This document shows, piece by piece, positions 1 to 11,398 of a stretch of 64,000 nt of DNA. A program made the position numbers and the translations under genes. Numbering within the stretch: the first letter of the stretch is position 1; the number at the start of each line of letters is the position of its first letter. Origin of the DNA: Endomychus coccineus (taxonomy: Eukaryota; Arthropoda; Insecta; Coleoptera; Endomychidae); NCBI GenBank assembly GCA_958510875.1, contig OY294068.1, positions 35,258,297 through 35,322,296 of the forward strand. The letters are read 5' to 3'. The notes beneath the pieces are model-generated. The model worked only from the letters and a program-made list of their open reading frames with translations, was not told the DNA's origin and searched no databases.

Positions 1-458
1 TGTAAGTAGGATATTTGGATTACTTGGACAATTAATTTTCGATCGAAAATATGCTATTACATTTTAAACTGCTTTGGAAAAGCAGTTTAAAAAAAAAGCT
101 TTTTCGTTTTTATTCACCCATAAGATGTATAAAACATATCAGGATCATCAAGAACAGATTGTTAATAAGCAGTATAATATATGATGTAATGAGAATGACT
201 TATGATCTTAGTCATTTTCAAAATGTCACTGTGTGAGAACACAATTGTCAGTAATCAAACTGAGCAATTTCTACAAATTTAATTAATTTAAATTTGCATT
301 TTTTTGTCAATTTGATCAACTTCATCACCCAGCTTAGCTATTGAATCTTTTGTTGGTTAATTATTTTTTTTTTGGTTATCAGCAAAAAAGTATATTGACT
401 CATCTTTACGTCTAAACACAGATGTCAATATATTATATCTATAAACGAAATATTGGTA

Positions 459-1666
459 ATAGTCTAGGCTCCAGAGCGATATTGATGGTCTGAGCATTAA
501 CCCGATGGCACTATGGTTTATCGTTAGAGGACGGTTCAATGATCAATTTATCTCACAGACCGAATTTTCCCCGACTGCTAGATCTCGAGATACAGCATCC
601 GCATTTTTTTTTTGACTGGAGGTTAACCCTTTCCAAGTTGCGGTTACTTGAAAAGCGTGTCATTCTTATACACTTCCACCATGTGCCATCATTTTTTATC
701 GTGTCCGTTTATCAGGCCGACCAGTTAAAGTTGGACCGAAAATGGACTGCAAGTTAACCCTCCCAAACCTGGTGAAAAATGTTCATTGGTGTTGGCAATT
801 GTGAACATACCCTATGCCATCAAAATTTATCGGTCCATTTCCTAGTAATTGGCCATTATTTGGACCAAAAATGTTTCTTTTTTTTATTTTGTGGATAAAA
901 CTTGCGGGTTACAAGGTAACATGATGGCACCATGTTAAATAACTTTATTGGAGGTCAAATAAGATTTAAAATTATTGCCATCACTCCTTGCCTATTTGAA
1001 CCCCCAAAACCCCCTAAAACCACCCCCCAAAAAAATATGAATAGTATGGATAATATGACCAATTTATTATAAATTAGTCAATTATTGAGATTCTGGCGGG
1101 GTTTAAAATCGAACGTCCGTTTTTGTTTTTTTTGGAGGGTGGTGTTATGGGTTTTTGGGGGGTTGAAATAGGCAAGGAGTGATGGCAATATCTTTATTTG
1201 ACCTCCAATAAAGTTATTTAACATGGTGCATGTGAAAAAAAGATACATTTTTGGTCCAAATAATGGCCAATTACTCGGAAATGGACCGATAACTTTTGAT
1301 GGCATAGGGTATGTTAACAATTGCCAATACCAATGAACATTTTCCACCAGGTTTGGGGGGGGGGTTTAACTTGCAGTCCATTTTCGGGTCAATTTTAACT
1401 GGTTGGCCTTATAAACTGACACGATAAAAAATGATGGCACATGGTGGAAGTGTTTAAGAATGGCATGCTTTTCAAGTAACCGCAACTTGGAAAGGGTTAA
1501 CCTCCAGTCAAAAAAAAAAAATGCGGATGCTTTATCTCGAGATCTAGCAGCCGGGGAAAATTCGGTCTGTGAGATGAATTGATCATTGAACCGTCCTCTA
1601 ACGATTAACCATAGTGCCATCGGGTTAATATTCAGACCATCAATATCGCTTTGGCTCCTAGACTAT
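459..1666. mobile_element. Foldback element with long inverted arms
   Basis: The left arm from 459 and the right arm ending at 1666 are inverted copies over most of their length (about 550 bp each), with a short AT-rich centre near 1040-1090. The tips read ATAGTCTAGG on the left and, reverse-complemented, ATAGTCTAGG on the right. Short ORFs in both arms are mirror images of each other and are not genes. Target duplication is unclear. The element lies downstream of the last anillin exon seen, probably in the next intron. Confidence 0.8.
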
Positions 1667-1874
1667 AAACACGTGGGCAAAGTTCCGTTCTCCAAGTAAT
1701 TATTTCTAAATTAAAATCATTCATCCGCCTATATTATTAAATCAGTCACCAACAAAAACAAACCGGTCTAAACAAACAAAATATATCACAATATTTTTCT
1801 GATTGAAGATCTTTAACTGACGCTCACCATCTCAATGAATAAACTACCAGCTCAATTGCATAAAAAACACTTAC

Positions 1875-4800
1875 TACATCGCTTATTTCCACCATATTTC
1901 TCCTTACTGACATTTTTTTGTGGCGATTGATCGCAGTTTATAGTAATTTCACGTTTTGGAGAAAGCATAGCTGTGGTTTCAGAAACGTTTCCAGAATCGT
2001 CACCCTCGTCCAATTCCTCAATTATATCATCATGAAGCTAAAATTTGCTCCTATTACGAAAAGATCGCTTTATTAACGTGAAATAATTTACCTCTTTATT
2101 CTTGTTGAATCTATTAAGCAATAGTTCCATTTCTTTTTTTCGTTGTAGTCGAACGTCATTTTCAATTTGTTCTTGCGATATTGTATTTTTCTTTTCCAAC
2201 AATGCAGCCATTGTGGTTGCAATTCCTCCTGCTTGTGCAATAACAGCCTTTGTAGGCGAATTTTTGACAATCACACTTGGTGCTTTGGGTACAGGAGATT
2301 TATGCTGGGACACTGCATTATTAAACTGAGTTGTGGCTTTCACAGGGCTATTCGTTTTTATACTTTTCTTAGACTCAGTACTATTAATCGGAATTGCCAT
2401 AGCAAATGGAGCTTTAGGTACAGGGGCTTGACCCTTATTTTTCTCAAACAATGCCTTCCTTTCAGAAACCGACAACGATGACGGATCCTTACTATTCCTG
2501 TTTGGACTTCCTTCAAAGACTGCTGCTTTATCGGCAACAATTGTCCTGGCAGGAATTTTGTTCAAAATAGTTTTTTTTGGTGGATAATTTTCCTTTGCTG
2601 GTGATTTGATATTTCTTTTCGGTGAATAATTCTGCTTGGCTGGTGAATTTATATCATTTTCTTCACGATCTTCAGTTAAAACATTCAGTCTTCTTCCTTC
2701 TACCAATTCGGTAGTTTTTGTAGTATTTGCAGATTTCACATTATCAGGTTTCTCTTGGTCCTGTGAAGCATACTTATATACTAAACGAGAATTTGATTCG
2801 GTACGGGTAAAACCCTGTGATTCCTGGAAGGAAAATCGATAGAAGGAAATAATTGATTGAAAATGTCATTCCTTAATTTATACAATAAGCAGTAAAATGA
2901 AAGGTACCTTTGAAAGTAAGATTATATGAAAGTGGAGATATAGGTTTTATACAGGGCGTCCCAGGTTTTAGTAGCAGAACTTCAACAGTCGATAGAAAAT
3001 TTGATTTTGAGAAAAAAATTCCTAATAACATATATGCACAGACGCTTAGTTTTTGAGATGCAGGGTGTTGAAACTGAAAAAAAAATTTAGTTTTTTGCGA
3101 ATATCTCCGGAACCGTTTATCGTACAGAAAACAGCTTTTGCAAGTAGTTTCTACTCATAGTAAGCTATGTTCTGTGTGATCAAACATTTTTTTTAGTCAT
3201 AATTGGTGAAAATTTTGAAGGGGTAGTTGGTGTTTTTCTCGCCAACTTCTACGCCGCTGGAAAAAGCACAGTTTTGAGACAACAATTTGAACCGCCAATG
3301 TTTTCTACACAAAGAAGGTAGATACTCTTGGTCATAAGCTCTAAAATTGACCGTTTTCGAGAAAAATCAACTTTTATGTTGAAAAACATGGTCAATTCTT
3401 ACTCATGAAACAAAATTTATTCAAACGTTAGAACAAGCAACAAAACCAAAAAATTGACCATGTTTTTCAACATAAAAGTTGATTTTTCCCGAAAACGGCC
3501 ATCTTTAGCGAAGTTTCTTTGGGGTGCCTTTTGATTTAGAAAACTACTGCACATTTTTATTAAATGTCCATGAAATATACTGAGAAAAAAGTGATGGTCA
3601 TTTAAATCCATTAAGAGTACAATTCAGAGAGCCCTCTAACAGCTACAGTAAAACGATATCTATGAAAGGGCTTCTTAAACCTAAAAACTTGCAATGCAAT
3701 ATGTTTAAGAATGTATATATTTAAAAAAAAATTGTAATTTTAATTTGAAGGTATCTCGCAAGCAGCATTTGCCAAATTATGTTTATATAAACTCCTTGTC
3801 TTGATTTTAAAAGTTCCAGGAAGTGTTAAAGTTCTGCTACAAAAAACTGTACCCCCCTGTAGAAATGAGAATATTTGGCAATTTTTTTTTCTCAATAACC
3901 CCATCTTAAATACCATTTCCATCAATACTCGATTGTTCAATGACTAAAATATGTTTATCAAATGAAGAGTTTAAGTAAACATAGGGCTAACACCAAAAAC
4001 GTGAAAACGATATATTTTTTGGGGACTGTACACATCAATAAGATAATAAAATGAACAATGTGGTAAGGGCGCCGGAAATAAATTTAAAACGCGCCACTAG
4101 ATAGAGCTCGTGCTATTTGAGCGTCTTCAAATATAAATAATGAGCATTAACGTCAGCAATCAATTATTTCGGGAATTTATTCTAACCTAATTCTTTGCGG
4201 TATTCACTCGTTTGTTTGTGCTTAAAAATGGAAAATTTAGTAGAAAATAGTAAAAAAAAAAGGCGAATGAAACGTGAAAGTCGAGGGCATTCGCAAAATA
4301 AGATTAAAAGGTGCGAAGGAAAATCGTATATTACCAATAAAAACAAGCTTGTAAGAGCTAAAGAGAAACCTAAAATGGAGGTAAGAAAATAATAATATTT
4401 TGACCGTACTTAGTACGTAAATATACAATTTTATTTGGTTTCAGATCTCTTGTAAATGTAAATACATGTGCAGAAAAATATCCCATGAACATAAAGTTGA
4501 GATTTTCAAAGATTTTTATAATATGAAAGATAATGTATTACAAAATTCATATCTTATGGGACTTATCTCAATTTGTGGTGTAAAAAGAAGACGGCATGAT
4601 CAACGCGACATTCCGGAGAACAGTAAAAAGCAGGCTATAGTCTCTTTCTCTATACCCGATGGTAAGGGGGATACATTGGAAGTATGTAAGAAGACTTTCT
4701 TAGAAGTACATGGCTTAACTGATAGAAGGATTTATACACTAGTAAAATCAAAGAAGGCTGGAGAAGTTGTATATGTTGAAAAAAGGGGCAACAAGAAGAA

Positions 4801-7800
4801 AAACAGGAAATTTTCGCCAGATGATGAGGCACTGGTAATCAAACACATAAATCTATTTCCCAGAGAAGGAAGTCATTGCAGTACATCGAACACTATAATA
4901 GAATATTTGAGCCAAGACCTCAATATCCATAGATTATTTATTTCGTTCAAGGAAAGGCATCCTCAGTCTCTAATATCCTATAGGTTTTACTACACAACAT
5001 TCAAGACTAAATTTCCCAACCTAAGATTTCACCACCCTTGTACAGATACATGTGACACTTCTGATGAAAGTTTAATCTGACTTGAATAATATTGAAGTGA
5101 ATAAGAATTGATTGGGGCTTCTTCATAACCGCAAAGCTGAAAAAGCCATGAAAGTAATGAAGACCATCAACTCTCTCCCCTGCCTGCGAGTATTACATGT
5201 ACAATTTCTATGTTTCTTCAATAGATTTTATCTTTTCCAGCTTACTCATTGTCAGATGTATTATATATGCCAGCTGTCGAATTAAAACCTATGCATTCAT
5301 GTTGGTGATAACAAGAAAAGTTTGAGGGTTTGAGACGAGGGTGTAACAGGTCATGGTTGAAAAAAAACAACTTCCTGTCTTAAAAGGATTGACCTGTAAA
5401 ATATCTCACAAAAGAAGGCCACAGTTTGGAGTGACGATTTGACAGGCTAAAATAACAAGATGCTTCTATTCTTGTAGATGTACTTGATTGATAAAGGTGA
5501 CTTCGATGAGATTTTTCACAATCAGGACATTACCAAATGGGATACGCTTTGCCCAGATTCAAAAGACAAAGAAGGTACAAAAGCTTCAAATATCAATGGA
5601 TTTATTTAGGTTGATTGTGACTGCTACACCAAAGAGTCCATACATAGTGACATTGATGTAACAAGGGAACTTCTTTGATTTTAAAAGCATAGTAGACAAA
5701 AATATGACAGAGTGGGTAAACATGTCCAAGGATCATCCTGAAATAGTTGGAATATGTGATATGCTTAATGATCTACAGATATGGAAGATTTTGAAGAAAA
5801 ATTATAACTACACAGATATTGATATGGATTTGAACGTTACCTTGGGAATGCAGGATAAATGATGAGAAAATAAAAAACCGCAAGTCCATAATGACCTCCA
5901 AGATGAAAACAAGGGATTTTTTGAAAGTGTTGTACTATTTGTGAATAAAAAATGAAAATCGTTTTATTTTTTAATGAGAACCTTATATAGCTGTTTTCTA
6001 CAAACAATTCTATTCCTGTAACTATATCACCCATTACTGTTTATTGATGACACCTGGTAGATTCTACAATTACCAAACTTCAAAAAATTTTTAACAAACC
6101 CTAATGCAATTTTTTTTAATGTGTTTCAATTACCAAATACATGTAATTTTTTTTTCTTCCAGAAAACTGTAGATCATAAATAAGTGTGTAGCACACAAAG
6201 TTAGTTTGGTCATTTTCACTTATAGTCCAAGCTGTGAACCGGGATTTTAGCTATAATAAAAAAAAAACATGTAAGTTTCAGGAGGTCTCAGGATCATTCA
6301 TACACCTTAAAACCTCTTGGAAACCCCAACCCCACCCATTGGGGGCGAAAATGGCCCGAAATCTCCAAGTCTTGAATTGTATTTTCTACAAAAAAAGGTA
6401 TTTTGGCATTTCGAGTGCACCTAGGGGTTTTTTTGGGTTGCTGATCACGAATCTGTAGCCACATTTACTTGCAATCCATCGTAGGGGTGGAAAAATCGAC
6501 GAAATTGGCCAATTTTGCACCCCTATATGTTATTTTGCAATTTACGTGTTTTTGGCATTTCGAATGCACCAAGGGTTTTTTTTTGGGTCGCTGAATACGA
6601 TTCCGAAGCCAGATTTACTTTTAAAATGCAAAAATAATAAGAATTTAAAAGCGTGTCAAATTAGCCATTTTTGTAAATTTCCCACCCCTACGATGATATT
6701 CGAGTAAATCTGGCTTGGGAATCGTATTCAGGGACCCATAAAACCTACTTGGTGCATTCGAAATGCCTAAGACAAGTAAATTGCAAAATAACATATAGGG
6801 GTGCGAAATTGCAAGTAAATCTGGCTACGGATTCGTGATCAGCGACCCAAGGTGCACTCGAAATGCCAAAATACCTTTTTCTGTAGAAAATACAATTCAA
6901 GACTTGGAGATTTCGGGCCATTTTCACCCCAATGGGTGGGGTTGGGGTTTCCAAGAGGTTTTAAGGTGTATGAATGATCCTGAGAACCTCCTGAAGCTAA
7001 TGTAAAAAAAATTATTTTTTTTTTTCCGGTCTATAACCTGGACTATTAGCACAATTTATTTCAACTCTTCAAATTAATTTCATCAATTGAATTGTCATTT
7101 TCTCCAAAAATTTCATTCCAAAATAAATATGAATAGTCTTTAGGAGTTGCCATGGATTCCTGCCTTTTTGTGGCCATAACTTGTATATATGGAAGTTTTG
7201 AAACTACAGTGACTCTTGTGAAGAGTTCTGTATTTTGAACAAGATAGTTACTCCATCTGTTGTCAATTCCATATTTTGATTTAGGTATGACTTCACCAAG
7301 AGATCTTTTCAAAGTCTTCATCCATGCAGGTGGCATAATTTGTAGAAATTCAGCCGTATAAATAAATATCTCGATAACTCAACCCGACACTATCTGGCCC
7401 AAAAATAATATTCATGAATACCAACTATGCAAAGCTGTTAGATTTAAATCAGAATTGAACCACCTTCCATGTGTCCTACAATTCCACTAATTAATCTTAT
7501 CACAAAATCGGAAAACTGAATAAATTTACTCAATTATATACTCCAAATGCTCTATAATATCAAAAACAACCAAACCCCAAATATTTTTTAAACAAAATTG
7601 CTATACCTATGTGGTAGATAATTCTTAAGGAATTTGTTACCATATGACGATTTCAAAATGCATCATATCATATAGGAAGTAAATCAAAGTACTATATTAC
7701 TATACACCAGTGCAATAAGTAACTTACCAAAGTATCTAAAACATTCTTGTCCCATTTCAATGTTTTTGGAGTCAAATTGATTACTTCAACTGGTTTATTT

Positions 7801-9125
7801 CTGGTAGAATTTGAATCCGGTTCAGTATATGATGGTGCTTTGGGTGGGTCAGGTGCTTTATATTTAGTGGGAGTAGCCTTAGGTAGAATGGGAGGCTGTG
7901 GAGCTGGAGGCTTTACAGACTTTTTGGTCCCTCTGCATAAGTCACTTCTAGGCTGTGAAAAAATACCTTCAATTATTCAAGTTATTCATCACTTGACCAC
8001 AACTTACTTTTGTGTCATTTTCCCACTGTTTCATATTTTCAGCTAAATCATCTAAACGTCTCAAACCTTTTCTATTATTAGTGACATTTTGCTTGACAGT
8101 TCTAGATTCACATTCAGCCAAAAACTTCTCTTCAGTTCTGTGTATTGGTGAGGAAATATTTGCATCTTCACCACCTGAAAAATATATCATTATGCTGAGG
8201 TATATTACAGAAATAAAAACTTGATAGTGTAGCTATCTAAATATAACAGTAAGAGTTTGGCATAAGTACTAAAAAAAGGACACCACCAGTTAAAATGTTC
8301 CCTACACATATTTATATATGTTGAAACTATTTAAGTATATTTTGAACAAAAATATAAACATCAAAACAAATAACACATATTTCTACAATAAAGAACATCA
8401 CTCATTCAGTCAATTTTTTTTTCAGAAGTCATTCCAATGCAACATAGAAGTAATAATATTGTTATATAGTTCTCCAGACCCAACAAATGATAGGTCATTA
8501 TTCAATTAATATATCTATAATGTACCAGTTTAATATATACCTGCATATAGTTTACCAAGACGCATTAATCTATTTTTAGCATCTTCTCGAAGCCCACCTT
8601 CTTGAACATTATCTTCTTCACCTTCTGAATCATCCTTCTCCTCAATTTCTACTTCCACTCTAACATCATCAGAAGAAGTAACTTTTATTTCCATATTAAA
8701 ATTTTCTTTCTGGATATTCAGGGTTTTTATACATGATTGAGGGGAACCTGGCATTTTAGATGAAACAAATGTTTTTGAATTTTGTCTTGTAAAATGAGGG
8801 ATGTTATCATCCACCGTAGTTTCAGACAATTTAGGGACAACCTGGTTAACATCTGGCATTTTGTGAGAAAATTTAGTTGCTTCATCATGTATATTTTGTG
8901 AAGAAGTAGATTCTGGCTTGCTACTTTTCATTTTGCTATTTACAACATCTGTTTTCTTCACACCTGTGTTTTCACTGTCAACATAATTTTCATCACAAGA
9001 ATAACTAGACAACATTTTTTGTCTTTCTCTTGCCCGAGCTAGCATTTGCTGAAAATAAAAACCATTATATATTCCTGGAATCAGGTGAAATTTCTTACCT
9101 CTGTAAAATTGGTAAAAGAGTCCAT
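1875..9125 (-). CDS. anln (scra): Anillin, N-terminal and central part (gene continues past left edge)
   Basis: Anillin is the actin-, myosin- and septin-binding scaffold of the cytokinetic ring. I read six exons on the minus strand: 9125-9099 (ATG), 9048-8541, 8174-8008, 7952-7728, 2823-2092 and 2037-1875. All have GT-AG borders and phases that join without a break. The start MDSFTNFTEQMLARARERQK resembles the family N-terminus. The exon 2/3 junction gives RLGKLYAGGEDANISSPIHR, the exon 4/5 junction gives WDKNVLDTLESQGFTRTESN, and exon 5 has SVSERKALFEKNKGQAPVPK, all typical of insect anillin. The middle is proline/lysine-rich and repeats SPAK/SPVK motifs. The anillin-homology and PH domains are not present and should lie left of position 1. 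The 4.9-kb intron 4 holds several mobile elements. Family assignment is from recognised motifs, not a search. Confidence 0.9.
2952..3859. mobile_element. Tc1/mariner-like non-autonomous DNA element
   Basis: The ends form an imperfect inverted repeat: CAGGGCGTCCCAGG at the left, and a right end that reverse-complements to CAGGGGGGTACAG. Both continue into a shared GTAGCAGAACTT motif. TA lies on both sides (2950-2951 and 3860-3861), as expected for this superfamily. A second inverted pair inside (about 3340-3400 against 3455-3505) makes the middle fold as well. No transposase ORF is present. It sits in anillin intron 4. Confidence 0.65.
4225..5863 (+). pseudogene. Decayed two-exon ORF of an unidentified, probably transposon-associated family
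   Basis: It lies antisense inside anillin intron 4. A first exon begins MENLVENSKKKRRMKRES at about 4228 and ends at a GAG|GTAAGA donor near 4380. It joins after TTTCAG near 4444 to an ORF reading ISCKCKYMCRKISHEHKVEI, which runs to 5080. The product is very basic with clustered Cys at the exon 2 start and an HHPCTDTCD motif near the end. Downstream, 5100-5860 keeps family-like fragments (for example DEIFHNQDITKWDTLCPDS, and DMLNDLQIWKILKKNYN) in broken frames, so the 3' half is degraded. It resembles ORFs that recur at high copy in insect genomes. Function is unknown to me. Confidence 0.5.
6223..7045. mobile_element. Inverted-repeat DNA element with TTA target duplication
   Basis: The arms are inverted: the left part 6223-6620 recurs reverse-complemented at 6660-7045, including the block around CCCACCCATTGGGG. 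The tips are TAGTCCAAGC and, reverse-complemented, TAGTCCAGGT. TTA flanks both sides (6220-6222 and 7046-7048), which suits PIF/Harbinger-type insertion. No transposase is seen. ORFs within it are arm shadows. Confidence 0.7.
7061..7336 (-). CDS. Unassigned 91-residue ORF in anillin intron 4
   Basis: This open frame starts with an ATG and sits just right of the 6223-7045 element, on the same strand as anillin. The product is mixed charged/polar with no signal peptide or membrane span, and I recognise no domain. Anillin splicing does not need it, because exon 4 (7728) joins exon 5 (2823) in phase. It may be a piece of a mobile element or chance. Listed only because its composition is less AT-driven than neighbouring ORFs. 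Confidence 0.15.
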   Translation of the reverse strand: MPPAWMKTLKRSLGEVIPKSKYGIDNRWSNYLVQNTELFTRVTVVSKLPYIQVMATKRQESMATPKDYSYLFWNEIFGENDNSIDEINLKS

Positions 9126-9816
9126 TGATATATCACGAAAACAAAGGAAACGTTATTTGGATTTCGGAACCCAATATTAACTTCACGTAACTTTAGAACC
9201 TAAAATGATAATGTACAGATGTCCTAGCACTTTGCTCAAACATAAAATGGCTTTTTTCGAATACGAATATCAGATCAACGCGTCAAACCAAATCACAATA
9301 AATTCCAACCGTTTAAGTAAGTACTCGTTCGTTTCGTTCAATTCAAAACACAATTTACGAATCTCACCAACAGGGGGACTTCATAGAATCACGCTATAAG
9401 CCTTCAAGAATTACACAAGTAGTGACAACGACCCAGAGACAAAGAAACGAAAACAAAATGGGAGGCAGATGCAAGATCTTGAGCCAAGGTTCCGAGTGGT
9501 TTTAACTTGGTTCTGCAAGGAATAAAATAACGTAGTTATTGTTTGGTTAACTGATCATTTCATGCACCTTATCAAAGGAGAAAGTAAATCGGTTGATACT
9601 TGAAAAGAATTATTTATTAACATAATTATAATCGATTTATATGAAATAGCATTAATTGAACATTACGTACATACAAAAAAATGTTGACCTCGGTATTCTT
9701 ATCAACTTTTACCAAGACCCAACAAAAAAGTGAACAATCTTTAGGGTATGAAATGATTTGTATATAAGTAGGTAATTGAAAATGTAAGAATTATTATACC
9801 ATCAGCATTTGAAAAA

Positions 9817-10026
9817 TTAATGATAGTAAGGCGAGGTCTTTTTGTTAATTGGGTTCTCATGCAAAAATTTGAATTTTGCATATTTCTGCATTATCTCCAG
9901 ACAACAATTCCCTCCATCTTTTTCAATGCAATCTTCATCAAAAATTTGTACAAATATCACCAACAAATGGACACCACCACATATAGCAAATGTGAGTACA
10001 ATAGATTCCCATGCAGTTAATGCCAT
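9817..10026 (-). CDS. Small single-span membrane protein, hypothetical
   Basis: The ORF encodes 69 residues starting MALTAWESIVLTFAICGG, giving one strong hydrophobic span at residues 8-28. A short acidic, cysteine-containing stretch follows (DEDCIEKDGGNCC), then a basic tail ending SPYYH. The ATG context is good (AAAGACATGG). The size and layout (short N-terminus, one span, charged tail) recall small accessory subunits of mitochondrial inner-membrane complexes or SMIM-type proteins, but I cannot match it to a family. It lies about 700 bp upstream of the anillin ATG on the same strand, and a P-like element begins about 200 bp beyond its 5' end. Confidence 0.4.
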   Translation of the reverse strand: MALTAWESIVLTFAICGGVHLLVIFVQIFDEDCIEKDGGNCCLEIMQKYAKFKFLHENPINKKTSPYYH

Positions 10027-10230
10027 GTCTTTACGAACTTAAACTTCCGATTCAGTTCCTGACGCTGATGTTAATTTTTTTTTGCTTCATACCTAAAAAT
10101 TGCTTGAACCCAAAATTTAACCAGAAACCAGAATAGAATACGTCAGTCGTCAATGTTGAAAGTTGGAATGATTGAACCACAGAAAAATTAAAGCTAACGT
10201 TTGAAATTAGAGTAATTATCACAGGATACA

Positions 10231-10365
10231 CACGGTCGTATATGCAGGTCTGGAAACTCTATGTTTGACATGACTCTTACATGTCGCCAAACTTGTAGTC
10301 CCTAGCTCAGCCACCAGCTAGCGCATGGATCGAAATATGTTGTCAGGATGTCAGGACTAGGCGCC
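10231..10365 (-). mobile_element. P-element-like terminus cut by the assembly gap
   Basis: The sequence from 10231 begins CACGGTCGTATATGCAGG and follows, for over 100 bp, the reverse complement of the right end of the element at 15758-16164, including the CTCAGCCACCAGCTAGCGC block. It is therefore the same end in the opposite orientation. The sequence runs straight into the N gap, and no matching second terminus appears after it. Confidence 0.7.
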
Positions 10366-10565
10366 NNNNNNNNNNNNNNNNNNNNNNNNNNNNNNNNNNN
10401 NNNNNNNNNNNNNNNNNNNNNNNNNNNNNNNNNNNNNNNNNNNNNNNNNNNNNNNNNNNNNNNNNNNNNNNNNNNNNNNNNNNNNNNNNNNNNNNNNNNN
10501 NNNNNNNNNNNNNNNNNNNNNNNNNNNNNNNNNNNNNNNNNNNNNNNNNNNNNNNNNNNNNNNNN
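10366..10565. other. Assembly gap (200 N)
   Basis: A run of exactly 200 undetermined bases, so the true length is probably unknown. It begins inside a P-like element, so repeats are the likely cause of the break. Confidence 0.99.
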
Positions 10566-11398
10566 TATTTTCAGAACCAGTTACCAAAAATCAAGCATTT
10601 AATATTTAAAACGATTTAAAATCGAAGCATTCATGTGGTATTCATGGTATTCCAATATTTATATTTGAAAAGTCATTAAAATTTATGACTGATTCACTTA
10701 TAAATATCATTACTTTACTTCTGGGTTATTTCCCATCAAACTGAAGATAGCGAAAACAATACGTTTTCATAAAAAGGTCATGAAGTGAATGCTGAAAATT
10801 ATTGTCCTGTTTCGCTCCTATATTCAGCCTCGAAGGTCAATGAAGAAAGTGCTATTTATAATCATATGGTAACTTATCTTCAAAGTAGAGAAATACTGTT
10901 ATCTCAACAATTTTATACTGCTGGTCTGTGATACCAGGATTTTATTAAAATAAATTGATAACTATGGTATAAGAGGTTCATGCTATTACATTATTGTAAC
11001 CTTACTGACAGAGAGATCTGAATTAACCTGTATGGCTTACATTACTTTCCTGAAGTCTTTTTCATGTGAAAACAACAAAAATTTATATTACCCAAAAGAA
11101 AATCATGAGATGTATATGCTTAATTTACATTATCGTACTACTTGCAAACTATACCAAAGGTATCTAAAAAGATGACTGCATTTCTGTGCAGGCAGTAAAG
11201 AATGCTATTTATTTAGTATACATTATTTGAAAATGTGATTCATTTTTTAATCCAGTGTTTATTTAATGTCATGTATATGAATCTGTTTTATAAACTTCTA
11301 TTATTGCTTTACTCATGTACTGTGATGTATCCAATGGATCCATTTGATTTAATGTAATTGTACTCAGATGTTATTTAAACTGATGAATAAAGCCATTA
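10566..11398. other. AT-rich intergenic sequence and NIT2 paralogue 1 3' flank
   Basis: I see no gene in it. On the minus strand an AATAAA lies at 11263-11258, about 135 bases after the first NIT2 stop, and could be its polyadenylation signal. Confidence 0.4.

Noticed and set aside
1..458. Search for further anillin exons at the left edge
   Set aside because: No minus-strand segment with anillin-homology or PH-like text and splice borders was found; the rest of the gene must lie outside the window.
2167..2481. 104-codon plus-strand ORF
   Set aside because: It is the antisense shadow of anillin exon 5.
10348..10602. Open frames across the N gap on both strands
   Set aside because: They are almost entirely undetermined bases.
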